36,984 nt of DNA. Origin: Burkholderiaceae bacterium. Its GTDB lineage: Bacteria > Pseudomonadota > Gammaproteobacteria > Burkholderiales > Burkholderiaceae_C. Numbering within the stretch: the first letter of the stretch is position 1; every line of letters begins with the position of its first letter. A program made the translations under genes and the position numbers. The notes under the pieces were generated by a model. The model saw only the letters and a list, made by a program, of their open reading frames with translations. It searched no databases and was not told the origin of the DNA. Where the stretch lies: the NCBI GenBank assembly GCA_025458585.1, contig JALOSD010000018.1, forward strand, positions 1-36,984, in the 5' to 3' direction. This document shows positions 24,573-32,550 of this stretch, one piece after another.

Positions 24573-26471
24573 ATGCACAGCTCGTTCGCCCGTCACCTCG
24601 ACGCCCTGGCTGCGTGGCGTGCGCTGCTCGACCGCCAGCTCGGCGCGCTCGAGCAGACGCTGCGCGACGCCGGGCTGCTCGACGCTGAGGGCGGCGACGT
24701 GATCGACGGGCTGTGCCGCCAGGTGGCGTCCGACCGCGTCGTGGTCGCGTTCGTCGCCGAGTTCTCGCGCGGCAAGAGCGAACTGATCAACGCGATCTTC
24801 TTCGCCGACACCGGGCGCCGCATCCTGCCTGCCACGCCCGGGCGCACGACGATGTGTCCGGTCGAGATCGGCTACCAGGCCGGCGAGGCGCCGATGCTCG
24901 CGCTGCTGCCGATCCACACCCGCACGCTGCCGCAGTCGCTCGACGAGCTGAGACGCCGCCCCGAACTGTGGACGCGCCTGCCGCTGCCGATCGACGCCTC
25001 CGAGCGGCTCGCCGACACGCTGACCGAGGTGATGCGCACGAAGGCCGTCACCGTCGACGAGGCACGCGCGCTCGGCCTGTGGGACGACGAGCGTCCCGAC
25101 GTGCTCGACACGCCGGGGCTGAACGCGATCGGCGCCGAGGTCTCGCTGACGCTCGGGCTGCTGCCGGCGGCGCAGGCGGTCGTCTTCGTCGTCGCCGCCG
25201 ACGCCGGCGTCACGCGCTCGGACCTCGCGATCTGGCGCGACCACCTCGAGCCGCAGGCCGGGGCACGCTACGTCGTGCTGAACAAGGTCGACGCGCTCGC
25301 CGACCCGCTGCTGTCGTCGGCCGACGTCGCCGCGCTCGTCGCGCGCCAGCGCGAGGTCACGGCGGCCGCGCTCGGCGTCACACCCGAGCGCGTCTTCGCG
25401 CTGTCGGCGCGGCAGGCGCTGATGGCGCGCATCGACGGCCAGCGCGCACCGCTGCTCGCCAGCGGCCTGCCCGGCTTCGAGGAGGTCCTCGCGAATGAGC
25501 TGCTGCCCGAGCGCCACGACACGCTCGCGCGCGTGCTGCTCGACGCGCTCGCGCCGCTCGAGGAGCGGCTGACGCGCCGGCTCGTCGACCACCGCAGGCA
25601 CACGGCCGAACAGCTGCTCGAGCTGCGGGGGCTGCGCGGCAAGAGCCAGGCGAAGGTGCAGCTGATGCTGCAGCGCGTGGCCGGCGACGCGCGCGACTTC
25701 GAGCGCTGCACCGTGCGCCTGGCCGCGCTGCGGGCGGTGCACTCGCGCATGTTGCGCGCCGCGCTCGACACGCTGTCGATCGACCGCCTGCGCGACGACC
25801 TCGCGCGGCTGCAGCGCGACATCGCGGCCACGCTGCTGAACCTCGGCGGGCGGCGGCTCTTCGGCGAGCTCGTGCAGCAGCTGCGCGAGCGCCTCGTCGC
25901 CGCCGCCCAGCGCAACGAGGAGATCCGCGCGATGCTGCAGGCGAGCTTCGCGCAGCTCAACAGCGAGTTCGGCTTCGCGCTCGCGCTGCCCGACCCGCCG
26001 TCGCTTGAGCGCGCGCTGCGCGAGCTCGGTCAGGTCGAACGCAACTTCGGCGGCTACCTCGGGCTCGCCAACGCGCTGCGGCTGGCGGACCCGCGCTATC
26101 TCGAGCAGTTCCGCCGCCTGCTGTGGGCGCGCCTGCGCGCGCTGTTCGAAGGCGCGATCGGCGAACTCGAACACTGGAGCCGCGACGCGTCGGCGCAGGT
26201 CGACGCCCAGCTGCGCGAGCGCCGCGACGGCTTCGAGCGGCGGCAGGCGGCGCTCGAGCGCATCCGCGCCGCCGCCGGAGAGCTCGAGCAGCGCATCGGC
26301 GAGGTCGCGGCGACGGAGGACGCGCTCGAGCGCCAGCTCGACGAGGTCCAGGGGGCGTTTGCCGCGCTGCGCGAGCAGGTGGGGCGCACACCCGACCCCG
26401 ACGCCGCGATGCTTCCGTGGCGCGGCGAGCCGCTCGCCGTCGCGGGTGCCCGCACGCGCGGCGTCGTCTGA
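24573..26471 (+). CDS. Dynamin-like GTPase
   Basis: A 632-residue bacterial dynamin-family protein. G1 is AEFSRGKS at residues 62-69, lacking the first Gly of the classic P-loop but keeping GKS; G2 Thr is in GRTTMCP (90-96), G3 is DTPG at 179-182, and G4 is NKVD at 237-240. The region after about 330 is helical, with charged heptad-like stretches near 540-610 that may form a stalk. No membrane span is seen; dynamins usually act on membranes. The gene lies between mutM and mutY, its stop overlapping the mutY ATG (TGATG). I believe this placement recurs in related Burkholderiales, but the function is not known to me. Confidence 0.88.
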   Translation: MHSSFARHLDALAAWRALLDRQLGALEQTLRDAGLLDAEGGDVIDGLCRQVASDRVVVAFVAEFSRGKSELINAIFFADTGRRILPATPGRTTMCPVEIGYQAGEAPMLALLPIHTRTLPQSLDELRRRPELWTRLPLPIDASERLADTLTEVMRTKAVTVDEARALGLWDDERPDVLDTPGLNAIGAEVSLTLGLLPAAQAVVFVVAADAGVTRSDLAIWRDHLEPQAGARYVVLNKVDALADPLLSSADVAALVARQREVTAAALGVTPERVFALSARQALMARIDGQRAPLLASGLPGFEEVLANELLPERHDTLARVLLDALAPLEERLTRRLVDHRRHTAEQLLELRGLRGKSQAKVQLMLQRVAGDARDFERCTVRLAALRAVHSRMLRAALDTLSIDRLRDDLARLQRDIAATLLNLGGRRLFGELVQQLRERLVAAAQRNEEIRAMLQASFAQLNSEFGFALALPDPPSLERALRELGQVERNFGGYLGLANALRLADPRYLEQFRRLLWARLRALFEGAIGELEHWSRDASAQVDAQLRERRDGFERRQAALERIRAAAGELEQRIGEVAATEDALERQLDEVQGAFAALREQVGRTPDPDAAMLPWRGEPLAVAGARTRGVV

Positions 26472-27550
26472 TGTCGCCGACGCGCCCGCGCGCGGCGACG
26501 GCCGGCGACGATTTCGCTGCGCTGGTCGTGCGCTGGCAGCGCCGGCACGGGCGCCACGACCTGCCGTGGCAGCGCACGCGCGACCCGTACCGCGTCTGGC
26601 TGTCGGAGGTGATGCTGCAGCAGACGCAGGTCACCACCGTGCTGGCGTACTACGAGCGCTTCCTCGCGCGCTTTCCGGACGTGCACGCGCTCGCCGCGGC
26701 GCCGCTCGACGAGGTGCTCGCGCTGTGGAGCGGGCTGGGCTACTACCGCCGCGCGCGCCACCTGCACCAGTGCGCGCAGCAGGTGGTCGGCGAACACGGC
26801 GGCGCGTTCCCGCGCGACAGTGCCGCGCTGGCCCGGCTGCCGGGCATCGGCAGGTCGACCGCCGCCGCGATCGCGGCGTTCAGCTTCGGCGAGCGCGCGG
26901 CGATCCTCGACGGCAACGTCAAGCGCGTGCTCGCGCGCGTGCACGGCGTCGCCGATGACCTGTCGCAGCCGCGTGCCGAGCGCGCGATGTGGGCGCGCGC
27001 CGAGGCCCTGTTGCCCGCGCGCGGAATCGAGGCCTACACGCAGGGCCTGATGGATCTCGGGGCGACGGTGTGCACGCTGCGCTCGCCGCGCTGCGACGCC
27101 TGTCCGCTGGGAGCGCGATGCGTCGCGCGCGTCGAGGGCAGCCCGCAGCGGTACCCCGTGAAGGCCAGGCGTGCCGCGCGCGGACGGCGCGCGCACGCGC
27201 TGCTCTGGCTGCAGCAGGGCCGGCGGCTATGGCTCGTGCAGCGCCCGCCGACGGGCGTGTGGGCGTCGCTGTGGAGCCTGCCCGAGTTCCGCTCGGCCGA
27301 CGAACTCGCGGCGCTGGTGGCCGGCTGGCCGGGGCCGGGTGAGTGGCTCGCGCCGATCGAGCACGCGCTGACGCACTTCGACTGGGAGCTTCGCCCGTGG
27401 CGCCACGCGCTGCCCGCGCGGCTCGACGCGGCGACGCGCCACGGCATCGAGGCCGCGCTCGGCACCGGCCGCTGGTTCGACCGCGACGACGCGCTGCAGC
27501 AGGGGCTGCCGGCGCCGGTCAGGCGCCTGATCGAGTCGGGTCGAGGGTGA
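26471..27550 (+). CDS. mutY: Adenine DNA glycosylase MutY
   Basis: A 359-residue glycosylase that removes A paired with 8-oxoG. The catalytic Glu is in SEVMLQQTQV (E46), the helix-hairpin-helix is LPGIGRSTAAAI (123-134), and the catalytic Asp is in ILDGNVKRV (D147). The [4Fe-4S] site is C201-x6-C208-x2-C211-x5-C217. The C-terminal MutT-like domain, which recognises 8-oxoG, covers about 235-350 (WLVQRPPTGVWASLWSLPEF). It overlaps the GTPase gene by 1 nt, so the two are coupled. Confidence 0.97.
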   Translation: MSPTRPRAATAGDDFAALVVRWQRRHGRHDLPWQRTRDPYRVWLSEVMLQQTQVTTVLAYYERFLARFPDVHALAAAPLDEVLALWSGLGYYRRARHLHQCAQQVVGEHGGAFPRDSAALARLPGIGRSTAAAIAAFSFGERAAILDGNVKRVLARVHGVADDLSQPRAERAMWARAEALLPARGIEAYTQGLMDLGATVCTLRSPRCDACPLGARCVARVEGSPQRYPVKARRAARGRRAHALLWLQQGRRLWLVQRPPTGVWASLWSLPEFRSADELAALVAGWPGPGEWLAPIEHALTHFDWELRPWRHALPARLDAATRHGIEAALGTGRWFDRDDALQQGLPAPVRRLIESGRG

Positions 27551-27607
27551 GAATCATCGCCGGGCGCCGCAGACGCTGGCGCCGACATTGACGATGACTG
27601 ATGAATC

Positions 27608-27684
27608 TGGTCGGGGTGAGTGGATTCGAACCACCGGCCTCTACGTCCCGAACGTAGCGCTCTACCAGGCTAAGCTACACCCCG
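27608..27684 (-). tRNA. tRNA-Pro(CGG)
   Basis: A 77-nt cloverleaf with encoded CCA (27608-27610). The acceptor stem CGGGGTG pairs with CACCCCG. The D-arm is TAGCTTAGCCTGGTAGAGC. The anticodon stem CTACG/CGTAG encloses TTCGGGA, anticodon CGG (+ strand 27648-27650). The T-loop is GGTTCGAATCC. It lies downstream of ispB on the same strand and converges with mutY. Confidence 0.97.
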
Positions 27685-27742
27685 AGGGTCGCGGCAGCGC
27701 CGCGTCGAAACGGCAGGCACCGGCCACGTTCGGCGCCGAGAC

Positions 27743-28735
27743 TCAGGACGAGCGCTCAACCGACCGAAAAGTCAATTCTAGCAAAGCTTCGCGGTGCGGC
27801 GACGGCGGCAGCACGCGCAGCGCGTCGCGTGCGCGCGCGGCTTCCTCGCGCGCGGCCTCGCGCGTCACGTGCAGCGCGCCGGTGTCGCGCACGATGCGCA
27901 GCACGTCGTCGAGCCGCTCGGTCTCGCCGTGCTCGATCGCGCTGCGCAGCAGCGCCCGCTCGTCGTCACGGGCGCGCTCCATCGCGACGAGCAGCGGCAG
28001 CGTGGGCTTGCCCTCGCGCAGGTCGTCGCCGACGTTCTTGCCGAGCTCGTGGGTGTCGCCCTCGTAGTCGAGCAGGTCGTCGACGAGCTGGAACGCGGTG
28101 CCGAGCGCGCGGCCGTAGCCCGCGCAGCTGTCCTCGACGTCGGCGGGCGCGTTCGCGAGCACCGCGCCCAGGCGCGCGCTCGCCTCGAACAGCTTGGCCG
28201 TCTTGAACCGGATCACCCGCAGGTACTCGTCGACCGCGAGGTCGGCGTCGTGCATGTTCATCAACTGCAGGACCTCGCCCTCGGCGATGACGTTGGTGGC
28301 GTCGGCGAGCACGTCGAGCACGCGCATGCGGTTGACCGACACCATCATCTGGAACGCGCGCGAGTACAGGAAGTCCCCGACGAGCACGCTCGCCGCGTTG
28401 CCGAAGGTGGCGTTCGCGGTCGCGAGGCCGCGGCGCAGCATCGACTCGTCGACGACGTCGTCGTGCAGCAGCGTGGCGGTGTGGATGAACTCGACGACCG
28501 CGGCGAGCGTGTGCCGCTCGGGCCCATCGAAGCCGAGTGCCGCCGAGAACAGCAGCACGAGGCGCGGCCGGATGCGCTTGCCGCCGGCGCCGACGATGTA
28601 CTGCGCGACCTGGTTGACGAGCACGACGTCGGAGCGCAGCCGCTCGCGGATCACCTGGTCGACGGCGGCCATGTCGTCGGCCGCCACGTCGACGGCGACG
28701 CGGGTCTCGGGGGGTGGATGGACGACCTGCATCAT
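27743..28735 (-). CDS. ispB: Octaprenyl-diphosphate synthase (long-chain polyprenyl synthetase)
   Basis: A 330-residue trans-polyprenyl synthase that extends farnesyl diphosphate with IPP to make the ubiquinone side chain. The first Asp-rich motif DDVVD is at residues 92-96, and the second is LVDDLLDYEGD near 218. GGKRIRPRLVLL and FKTAKLFEAS are also conserved. Chain length cannot be read with certainty, but position opposite rplU-rpmA-obg matches ispB in E. coli and betaproteobacteria. Two adjacent ATG codons (28735, 28732) are possible starts. Ubiquinone synthesis also uses UbiX, encoded at 34945-35505. Confidence 0.95.
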   Translation of the reverse strand: MMQVVHPPPETRVAVDVAADDMAAVDQVIRERLRSDVVLVNQVAQYIVGAGGKRIRPRLVLLFSAALGFDGPERHTLAAVVEFIHTATLLHDDVVDESMLRRGLATANATFGNAASVLVGDFLYSRAFQMMVSVNRMRVLDVLADATNVIAEGEVLQLMNMHDADLAVDEYLRVIRFKTAKLFEASARLGAVLANAPADVEDSCAGYGRALGTAFQLVDDLLDYEGDTHELGKNVGDDLREGKPTLPLLVAMERARDDERALLRSAIEHGETERLDDVLRIVRDTGALHVTREAAREEAARARDALRVLPPSPHREALLELTFRSVERSS

Positions 28736-28821
28736 GAGACGACTCGCGGACCGATTATAGGAACCGCCCCCTGCCGGCCCCGGACCGGTGCAGGACGCAC
28801 CGGCTCGGCAGGCGCACGGCG

Positions 28822-28851
28822 TTGCACGGCGGTGCTCGCCGGTGGTAGACT
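28822..28851 (+). promoter_or_regulatory. Sigma-70-type promoter of rplU-rpmA
   Basis: TTGCAC at 28822-28827 and TAGACT at 28846-28851, separated by 18 bp. Transcription would start near 28858, about 195 nt before the rplU ATG. It lies in the 318-bp gap between ispB and rplU. Confidence 0.5.
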
Positions 28852-29053
28852 TCGCGGTTCCGTTCGGACGCGCATGCGTTGCGAAGCCCGGTTGTGCAAC
28901 GACTGTTGTGCAACGATTGGCCCGCGCGCAGCGGCGGCCGCGGAAGGCCCGGAACGGCCCACGGCTTGTCGACGAGTGCCTCGTCGCCATCACGCGGGCG
29001 AGGCGGCCGGCTGTAGCGCCGCATCCGGTCTCGACACCATCGAAAGGGCTCGT
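28852..29053 (+). promoter_or_regulatory. Long rplU leader with tandem repeat
   Basis: About 200 nt with no ORF that I support. GTTGTGCAACGA occurs at 28891-28902 and again at 28905-28916 (14-bp period); each unit contains GTTG/CAAC arms. A purine-rich AAAGGG lies before the rplU ATG. The length and repeats suggest a structured leader, possibly for autogenous control by L21, but no known leader family is matched by eye. Confidence 0.4.
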
Positions 29054-29365
29054 ATGTACGCGGTCATAAAAACCGGCGGCAAGCAGTACAAGGTCGCTGC
29101 CGGCGAAAAGATCAAGGTCGAACAGATTGCTGCGGACGTGGGCCAGGACATCGTGATCGACCAGGTGCTCGCCGTCGGCGACGGCGCCGAGCTGAAGGTC
29201 GGCACCCCCCTGGTCAGCGGCGCGACGGTGACGGCCACCGTCGTCGCCCACGGCAAGCACGACAAGGTGCGCATCTTCAAGCTGCGCCGGCGCAAGCACT
29301 ACCAGAAGCGGCAGGGCCACCGTCAGGCCTTCACCGAGTTGCAGATCGGCGCCGTCAACGCCTGA
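29054..29365 (+). CDS. rplU: 50S ribosomal protein L21
   Basis: A 103-residue protein, the same length as E. coli L21. MYAVIKTGGKQYKVAAGEKI is diagnostic, and the C-terminal KLRRRKHYQKRQGHRQAFTE is the rRNA-binding end. It is first in the rplU-rpmA-obg-proB series, 17 bp before rpmA, and divergent from ispB. Confidence 0.98.
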   Translation: MYAVIKTGGKQYKVAAGEKIKVEQIAADVGQDIVIDQVLAVGDGAELKVGTPLVSGATVTATVVAHGKHDKVRIFKLRRRKHYQKRQGHRQAFTELQIGAVNA

Positions 29366-29382
29366 TTCCCGAGGACTGAACC

Positions 29383-29640
29383 ATGGCACAGAAAAAGGGC
29401 GGCGGCTCGACCCGTAACGGCCGCGATTCGAAGCCGAAGATGCTCGGCGTGAAGGCTTTCGGCGGCCAGACCGTGCCCGCCGGCTCGATCATCGTGCGCC
29501 AGCGCGGCACCAAGTTCCACGCCGGCGACAACGTCGGCGTCGGCCGCGACCACACGCTGTTCGCGCTCGTCGACGGCCAGGTGAGCTTTGGCGTCAAGGG
29601 CCCGCTGAACCGCCACACGGTCAGCGTCGTGCCGGCCTGA
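29383..29640 (+). CDS. rpmA: 50S ribosomal protein L27
   Basis: An 85-residue L27. It starts MAQKKGGGSTRNGRDSKPKM, the flexible N-terminal arm that reaches the peptidyl transferase centre; there is no cleavable extension of the Firmicutes type. GVKAFGGQTVPAGSIIVRQR and GTKFHAGDNVGVGRDHTLFA follow. GAGG lies before the ATG. A strong terminator follows the gene. Confidence 0.98.
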   Translation: MAQKKGGGSTRNGRDSKPKMLGVKAFGGQTVPAGSIIVRQRGTKFHAGDNVGVGRDHTLFALVDGQVSFGVKGPLNRHTVSVVPA

Positions 29641-29661
29641 ACGCTCGCCACTGCGGGCCCG

Positions 29662-29690
29662 AAGCCCCGGTCCGCCGGGGCTTTTGTTTT
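29662..29690 (+). terminator. Rho-independent terminator after rpmA
   Basis: A 9-bp stem AAGCCCCGG/CCGGGGCTT with TCCG loop, followed by TTGTTTT. It separates the ribosomal protein genes from obg, which starts 27 bp later and must rely on readthrough or a promoter near the terminator. Confidence 0.9.
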
Positions 29691-29716
29691 GGGCCGGGGC
29701 GTGCCATCCTGCGATC

Positions 29717-30793
29717 ATGAAGTTCGTCGACGAGGCCACGATCGATGTCGCCGCCGGTCACGGCGGCGCCGGCTGCGTGAGCTTCCGGCGCGAGAAGTTC
29801 ATCCCCTTCGGCGGGCCGAACGGCGGTGACGGCGGGCGCGGCGGCAGCGTCTACGCGGTGGCCGACCGCAACCTGAACACGCTCGTCGACTACCGCTACG
29901 CGCGCCGCCACGAGGCCGGCAACGGCGAGCCCGGTCGCGGCTCGGACCAGTTCGGCGCCGCCGGCCACGACGTCGTGCTGCGCATGCCGGTCGGCACGAT
30001 CGTCAGCGACGCCGACACCGGCGAGGTCATCGCCGAGCTGCTCGAGCCCGGCGTCAAGGTCCTCATCGCCAAGGGCGGCGACGGCGGTTTCGGCAACCTG
30101 CACTTCAAGAGCAGCACCAACCGCGCGCCGCGGCAGAAGACGCCCGGCTGGCCCGGCGAGGCGAGGAAGCTCAGGCTCGAACTGCGCGTGCTCGCCGACG
30201 TCGGCCTGCTCGGCATGCCCAACGCGGGCAAGTCGACGCTGATCGCCGCGATCTCGAACGCCCGGCCGAAGATCGCCGACTACCCGTTCACGACGCTGTA
30301 CCCGAACCTGGGTGTGGTGCGCGTGGGCCCCGAGCAGAGCTTCGTCGTCGCCGACATTCCGGGGCTGATCGAGGGCGCCAGCGAGGGCGCCGGGCTCGGC
30401 CACCAGTTCCTGCGCCACCTGCAGCGCACGCGGCTGCTGCTGCACCTCGTCGACCTGGCGCCGTTCGACCCCGACGTCGACCCGGTCGTGCAGGCACGCG
30501 CGATCGTCGCCGAGCTGAAGAAGTACGACCGCACGCTGGCCGACAAGCCGCGCTGGATCGTGCTGACCAAGCTCGATCTGGTGCCGGTCGAGGAACGCGA
30601 GCAGCGCGTCAAGGCGTTCGTGCGCCGGCTGCGCTGGAAGGGACCGGTGTTCGCGATCTCGGCGGCCACGCGCGAGGGGCTCGAGCCGCTCGTGCGGGCG
30701 ATCTACGCGCACGTGGCGGCGCAGCAGCGCGACCCCGAGGTCGAGGTCGACCCGCGCTTCGCCGCGCCGGCCGCGGAGGCGGGCCATGGCTGA
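29717..30793 (+). CDS. obg: GTPase Obg/CgtA
   Basis: A 358-residue ribosome-associated GTPase involved in 50S assembly and growth control. The N-terminal Obg domain shows GGPNGGDGGRGG glycine repeats (residues 32-43) and HEAGNGEPG. The G domain has G1 GMPNAGKS at 166-173, then FTTLYPNLGVV, DIPGLIEGASEGAGLG and LTKLD. ATG 29717 starts MKFVDEATIDV as in the family. The gene overlaps proB by 8 nt. Confidence 0.97.
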   Translation: MKFVDEATIDVAAGHGGAGCVSFRREKFIPFGGPNGGDGGRGGSVYAVADRNLNTLVDYRYARRHEAGNGEPGRGSDQFGAAGHDVVLRMPVGTIVSDADTGEVIAELLEPGVKVLIAKGGDGGFGNLHFKSSTNRAPRQKTPGWPGEARKLRLELRVLADVGLLGMPNAGKSTLIAAISNARPKIADYPFTTLYPNLGVVRVGPEQSFVVADIPGLIEGASEGAGLGHQFLRHLQRTRLLLHLVDLAPFDPDVDPVVQARAIVAELKKYDRTLADKPRWIVLTKLDLVPVEEREQRVKAFVRRLRWKGPVFAISAATREGLEPLVRAIYAHVAAQQRDPEVEVDPRFAAPAAEAGHG

Positions 30794-31814
30794 CGTGTGC
30801 CGCCACGCGCGGCGCATCGTCGTCAAGGTCGGCTCGAGCCTCGTCACGAACGAGGGTCGCGGCGTCGACGCGCAGGCGATCGGCAACTGGTGCCGCCAGC
30901 TCGCGGCGCTCGCCGGCGAGGGGCGCGAGGTCGTGATGGTGTCCAGCGGCGCGATCGCCGAGGGCATGAAGCGCCTGGGCTGGGCCGCCCGGCCGAAGGA
31001 GCTCCACGAGCTGCAGGCCGCCGCCGCCGTCGGCCAGATGGGGCTCGCGCAGATGTACGAGACGCACCTGCGCGAGCACGGCATGCGCAGCGCGCAGGTG
31101 CTGCTGACGCACGCCGACCTGTCCGACCGCGAGCGCTACCTCAACGCGCGCTCGACGCTGCTGACGCTGCTGGTCGCGAACCTGATCGAGGCCGACGTGC
31201 TCGTGATCCTCACTGACCAGCGCGGCCTGTACGCGGCCGACCCGCGCAAGGACCCGACGGCACGCTTCGTCGACGAGGCGCGCGCCGGCGACCCCGAGCT
31301 CGAGCGCATGGCCGGCGGCGCCGGCAGCGCGATCGGCCGCGGCGGCATGCTGACGAAGGTGCTCGCCGCCAAGCGCGCCGCCGGCAGCGGCGCGAGCACC
31401 GTGATCGCGTGGGGGCGCGAGCCCGACGTGCTGCTGCGGCTGGCGGCCGGCGAGGCGATCGGCACGGCGCTCGTCGCGGGCACGCCGAAGGTCGCGGCGC
31501 GCAAGCAGTGGATGGTCGATCACCTGCAGCTGCTCGGCGCGGTCACGGTCGACGACGGCGCAGTGCGCAAGCTTTGCGACGAGGGCAAGAGCCTGCTGCC
31601 GATCGGCGTCGTCGACGTCGTCGGCGAGTTCCACCGCGGTGACGTGATCGCGGTGCGCGATGCGGCCGGGCGCGAGGTCGCGCGCGGGCTGTCGAACTAC
31701 TCGAGCGCCGAGGCGCGTCTCATCATGCGCAAGCCGAGCTCACAGATCGAGGCGGCGCTGGGATACGCGAACGAGCCCGAACTGGTGCACCGGACGAACC
31801 TGGTGCTGAGCTGA
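30786..31814 (+). CDS. proB: Glutamate 5-kinase, with about 30 residues missing from the catalytic domain
   Basis: ProB phosphorylates glutamate in the first step of proline synthesis. The frame is open for 342 residues; family members of this kind have about 370. N-terminal RIVVKVGSSLVTNEGRG and VSSGAIAEGMKRLGW are normal, and the C-terminal PUA domain (KSLLPIGVVDVVGEFHRGDV) is complete. In between, NARSTLLTLL (to residue 129) runs directly into VANLIEADVLVILTDQRG. The block that normally stands there carries the INEND and GDND motifs, with Asp137, Asn149 and Asp150 in E. coli numbering. Without it activity is unlikely. The deletion is in frame and falls at a short CTG repeat (31167-31173). 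True lesion or assembly error cannot be told apart here. Confidence 0.9.
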   Translation: MADVCRHARRIVVKVGSSLVTNEGRGVDAQAIGNWCRQLAALAGEGREVVMVSSGAIAEGMKRLGWAARPKELHELQAAAAVGQMGLAQMYETHLREHGMRSAQVLLTHADLSDRERYLNARSTLLTLLVANLIEADVLVILTDQRGLYAADPRKDPTARFVDEARAGDPELERMAGGAGSAIGRGGMLTKVLAAKRAAGSGASTVIAWGREPDVLLRLAAGEAIGTALVAGTPKVAARKQWMVDHLQLLGAVTVDDGAVRKLCDEGKSLLPIGVVDVVGEFHRGDVIAVRDAAGREVARGLSNYSSAEARLIMRKPSSQIEAALGYANEPELVHRTNLVLS

Positions 31815-31851
31815 GGGCCCGGCGAGGACCTGCCCTCGGCCGGGCGGGCGA

Positions 31852-32433
31852 TCACGGGCCGGGGGTCGTCGGCGCGCCGTCCGGTGCCGCGAGCTCGCCC
31901 GCAGGCGCCTCGTGGCGGTGCGTGCGCATGCCCGATCGCAGGTAGCGGTTGTGCACGTTGCCGCGCGGCACGTAGCGCGCGAGCTCGGTCAACGCCATCT
32001 GGTAGACGTCGCGCTTGAACTCGATCACGACGTCGAGCGGCACCCAGTAGTCGTTCCAGCGCCAGGCGTCGAACTCGGGGTGGTCGGTCGCGCGCAGGTT
32101 CATGTCGCTGTCGCGGCCGACGAGCTTGAGCAGGAACCAGATCTGCTTCTGGCCGCGGTAGTGGCCGCGGGCGTCGCGCCGGATGTAGTGCTCGGGGACC
32201 TCGTAGCGCAGCCAGTCGCGCGTGCGCGCGAGGATCTTGACGTGCTCCGGCCGCAAGCCCACCTCTTCGTGGAGCTCGCGGTACATCGCCTGCTCGGGCG
32301 TCTCGCCGTACTTGATGCCGCCCTGGGGGAACTGCCACGAGTGGGTGCGCAGCCGCTTGCCCCAGAACACCTGGTTGCGCGAGTTGAGCAGGATGATGCC
32401 GACGTTGGGCCTAAAGCCTTCCCGGTCGAGCAT
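31852..32433 (-). CDS. rppH: RNA pyrophosphohydrolase RppH (Nudix)
   Basis: A 193-residue Nudix hydrolase that removes pyrophosphate from 5'-triphosphate mRNA ends and so triggers decay. The N-terminus MLDREGFRPNVGIILLN is diagnostic. The Nudix box is complete (G38-x5-E44-x7-R52-E53-x2-E56-E57-x-G59), and QKQIWFLLKLVG and EFDAWRWNDYW follow. The C-terminal 30 residues are variable. ATG 32433 is used; an in-frame TTG two codons earlier is less likely. It is divergent from proS. Confidence 0.95.
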   Translation of the reverse strand: MLDREGFRPNVGIILLNSRNQVFWGKRLRTHSWQFPQGGIKYGETPEQAMYRELHEEVGLRPEHVKILARTRDWLRYEVPEHYIRRDARGHYRGQKQIWFLLKLVGRDSDMNLRATDHPEFDAWRWNDYWVPLDVVIEFKRDVYQMALTELARYVPRGNVHNRYLRSGMRTHRHEAPAGELAAPDGAPTTPGP

Positions 32434-32445
32434 AATCAACCCCAG

Positions 32446-32460
32446 ATTTCAGATTGAAAT
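32446..32460. promoter_or_regulatory. Palindrome in the rppH-proS intergenic region
   Basis: ATTTCA-GAT-TGAAAT, a perfect 6-bp inverted repeat in an AT-rich stretch (about 32433-32470) that contrasts with the GC-rich surroundings. Its position between divergent genes suits an operator or promoter element. No matching regulator is identified. Confidence 0.4.
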
Positions 32461-32550
32461 CATTATTGCACCGGCCCGGTGCGGCGTGCGATTCCTCGCT
32501 TACCCGCAGGGCTACCGGCGCCGCCGCAGGCGCGCCTCGACGCGATCCCC

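Noticed and set aside
27794..29053. A long + strand frame antisense to ispB that joins rplU
   Set aside because: Shadow of ispB; only the part from 29054 is L21.
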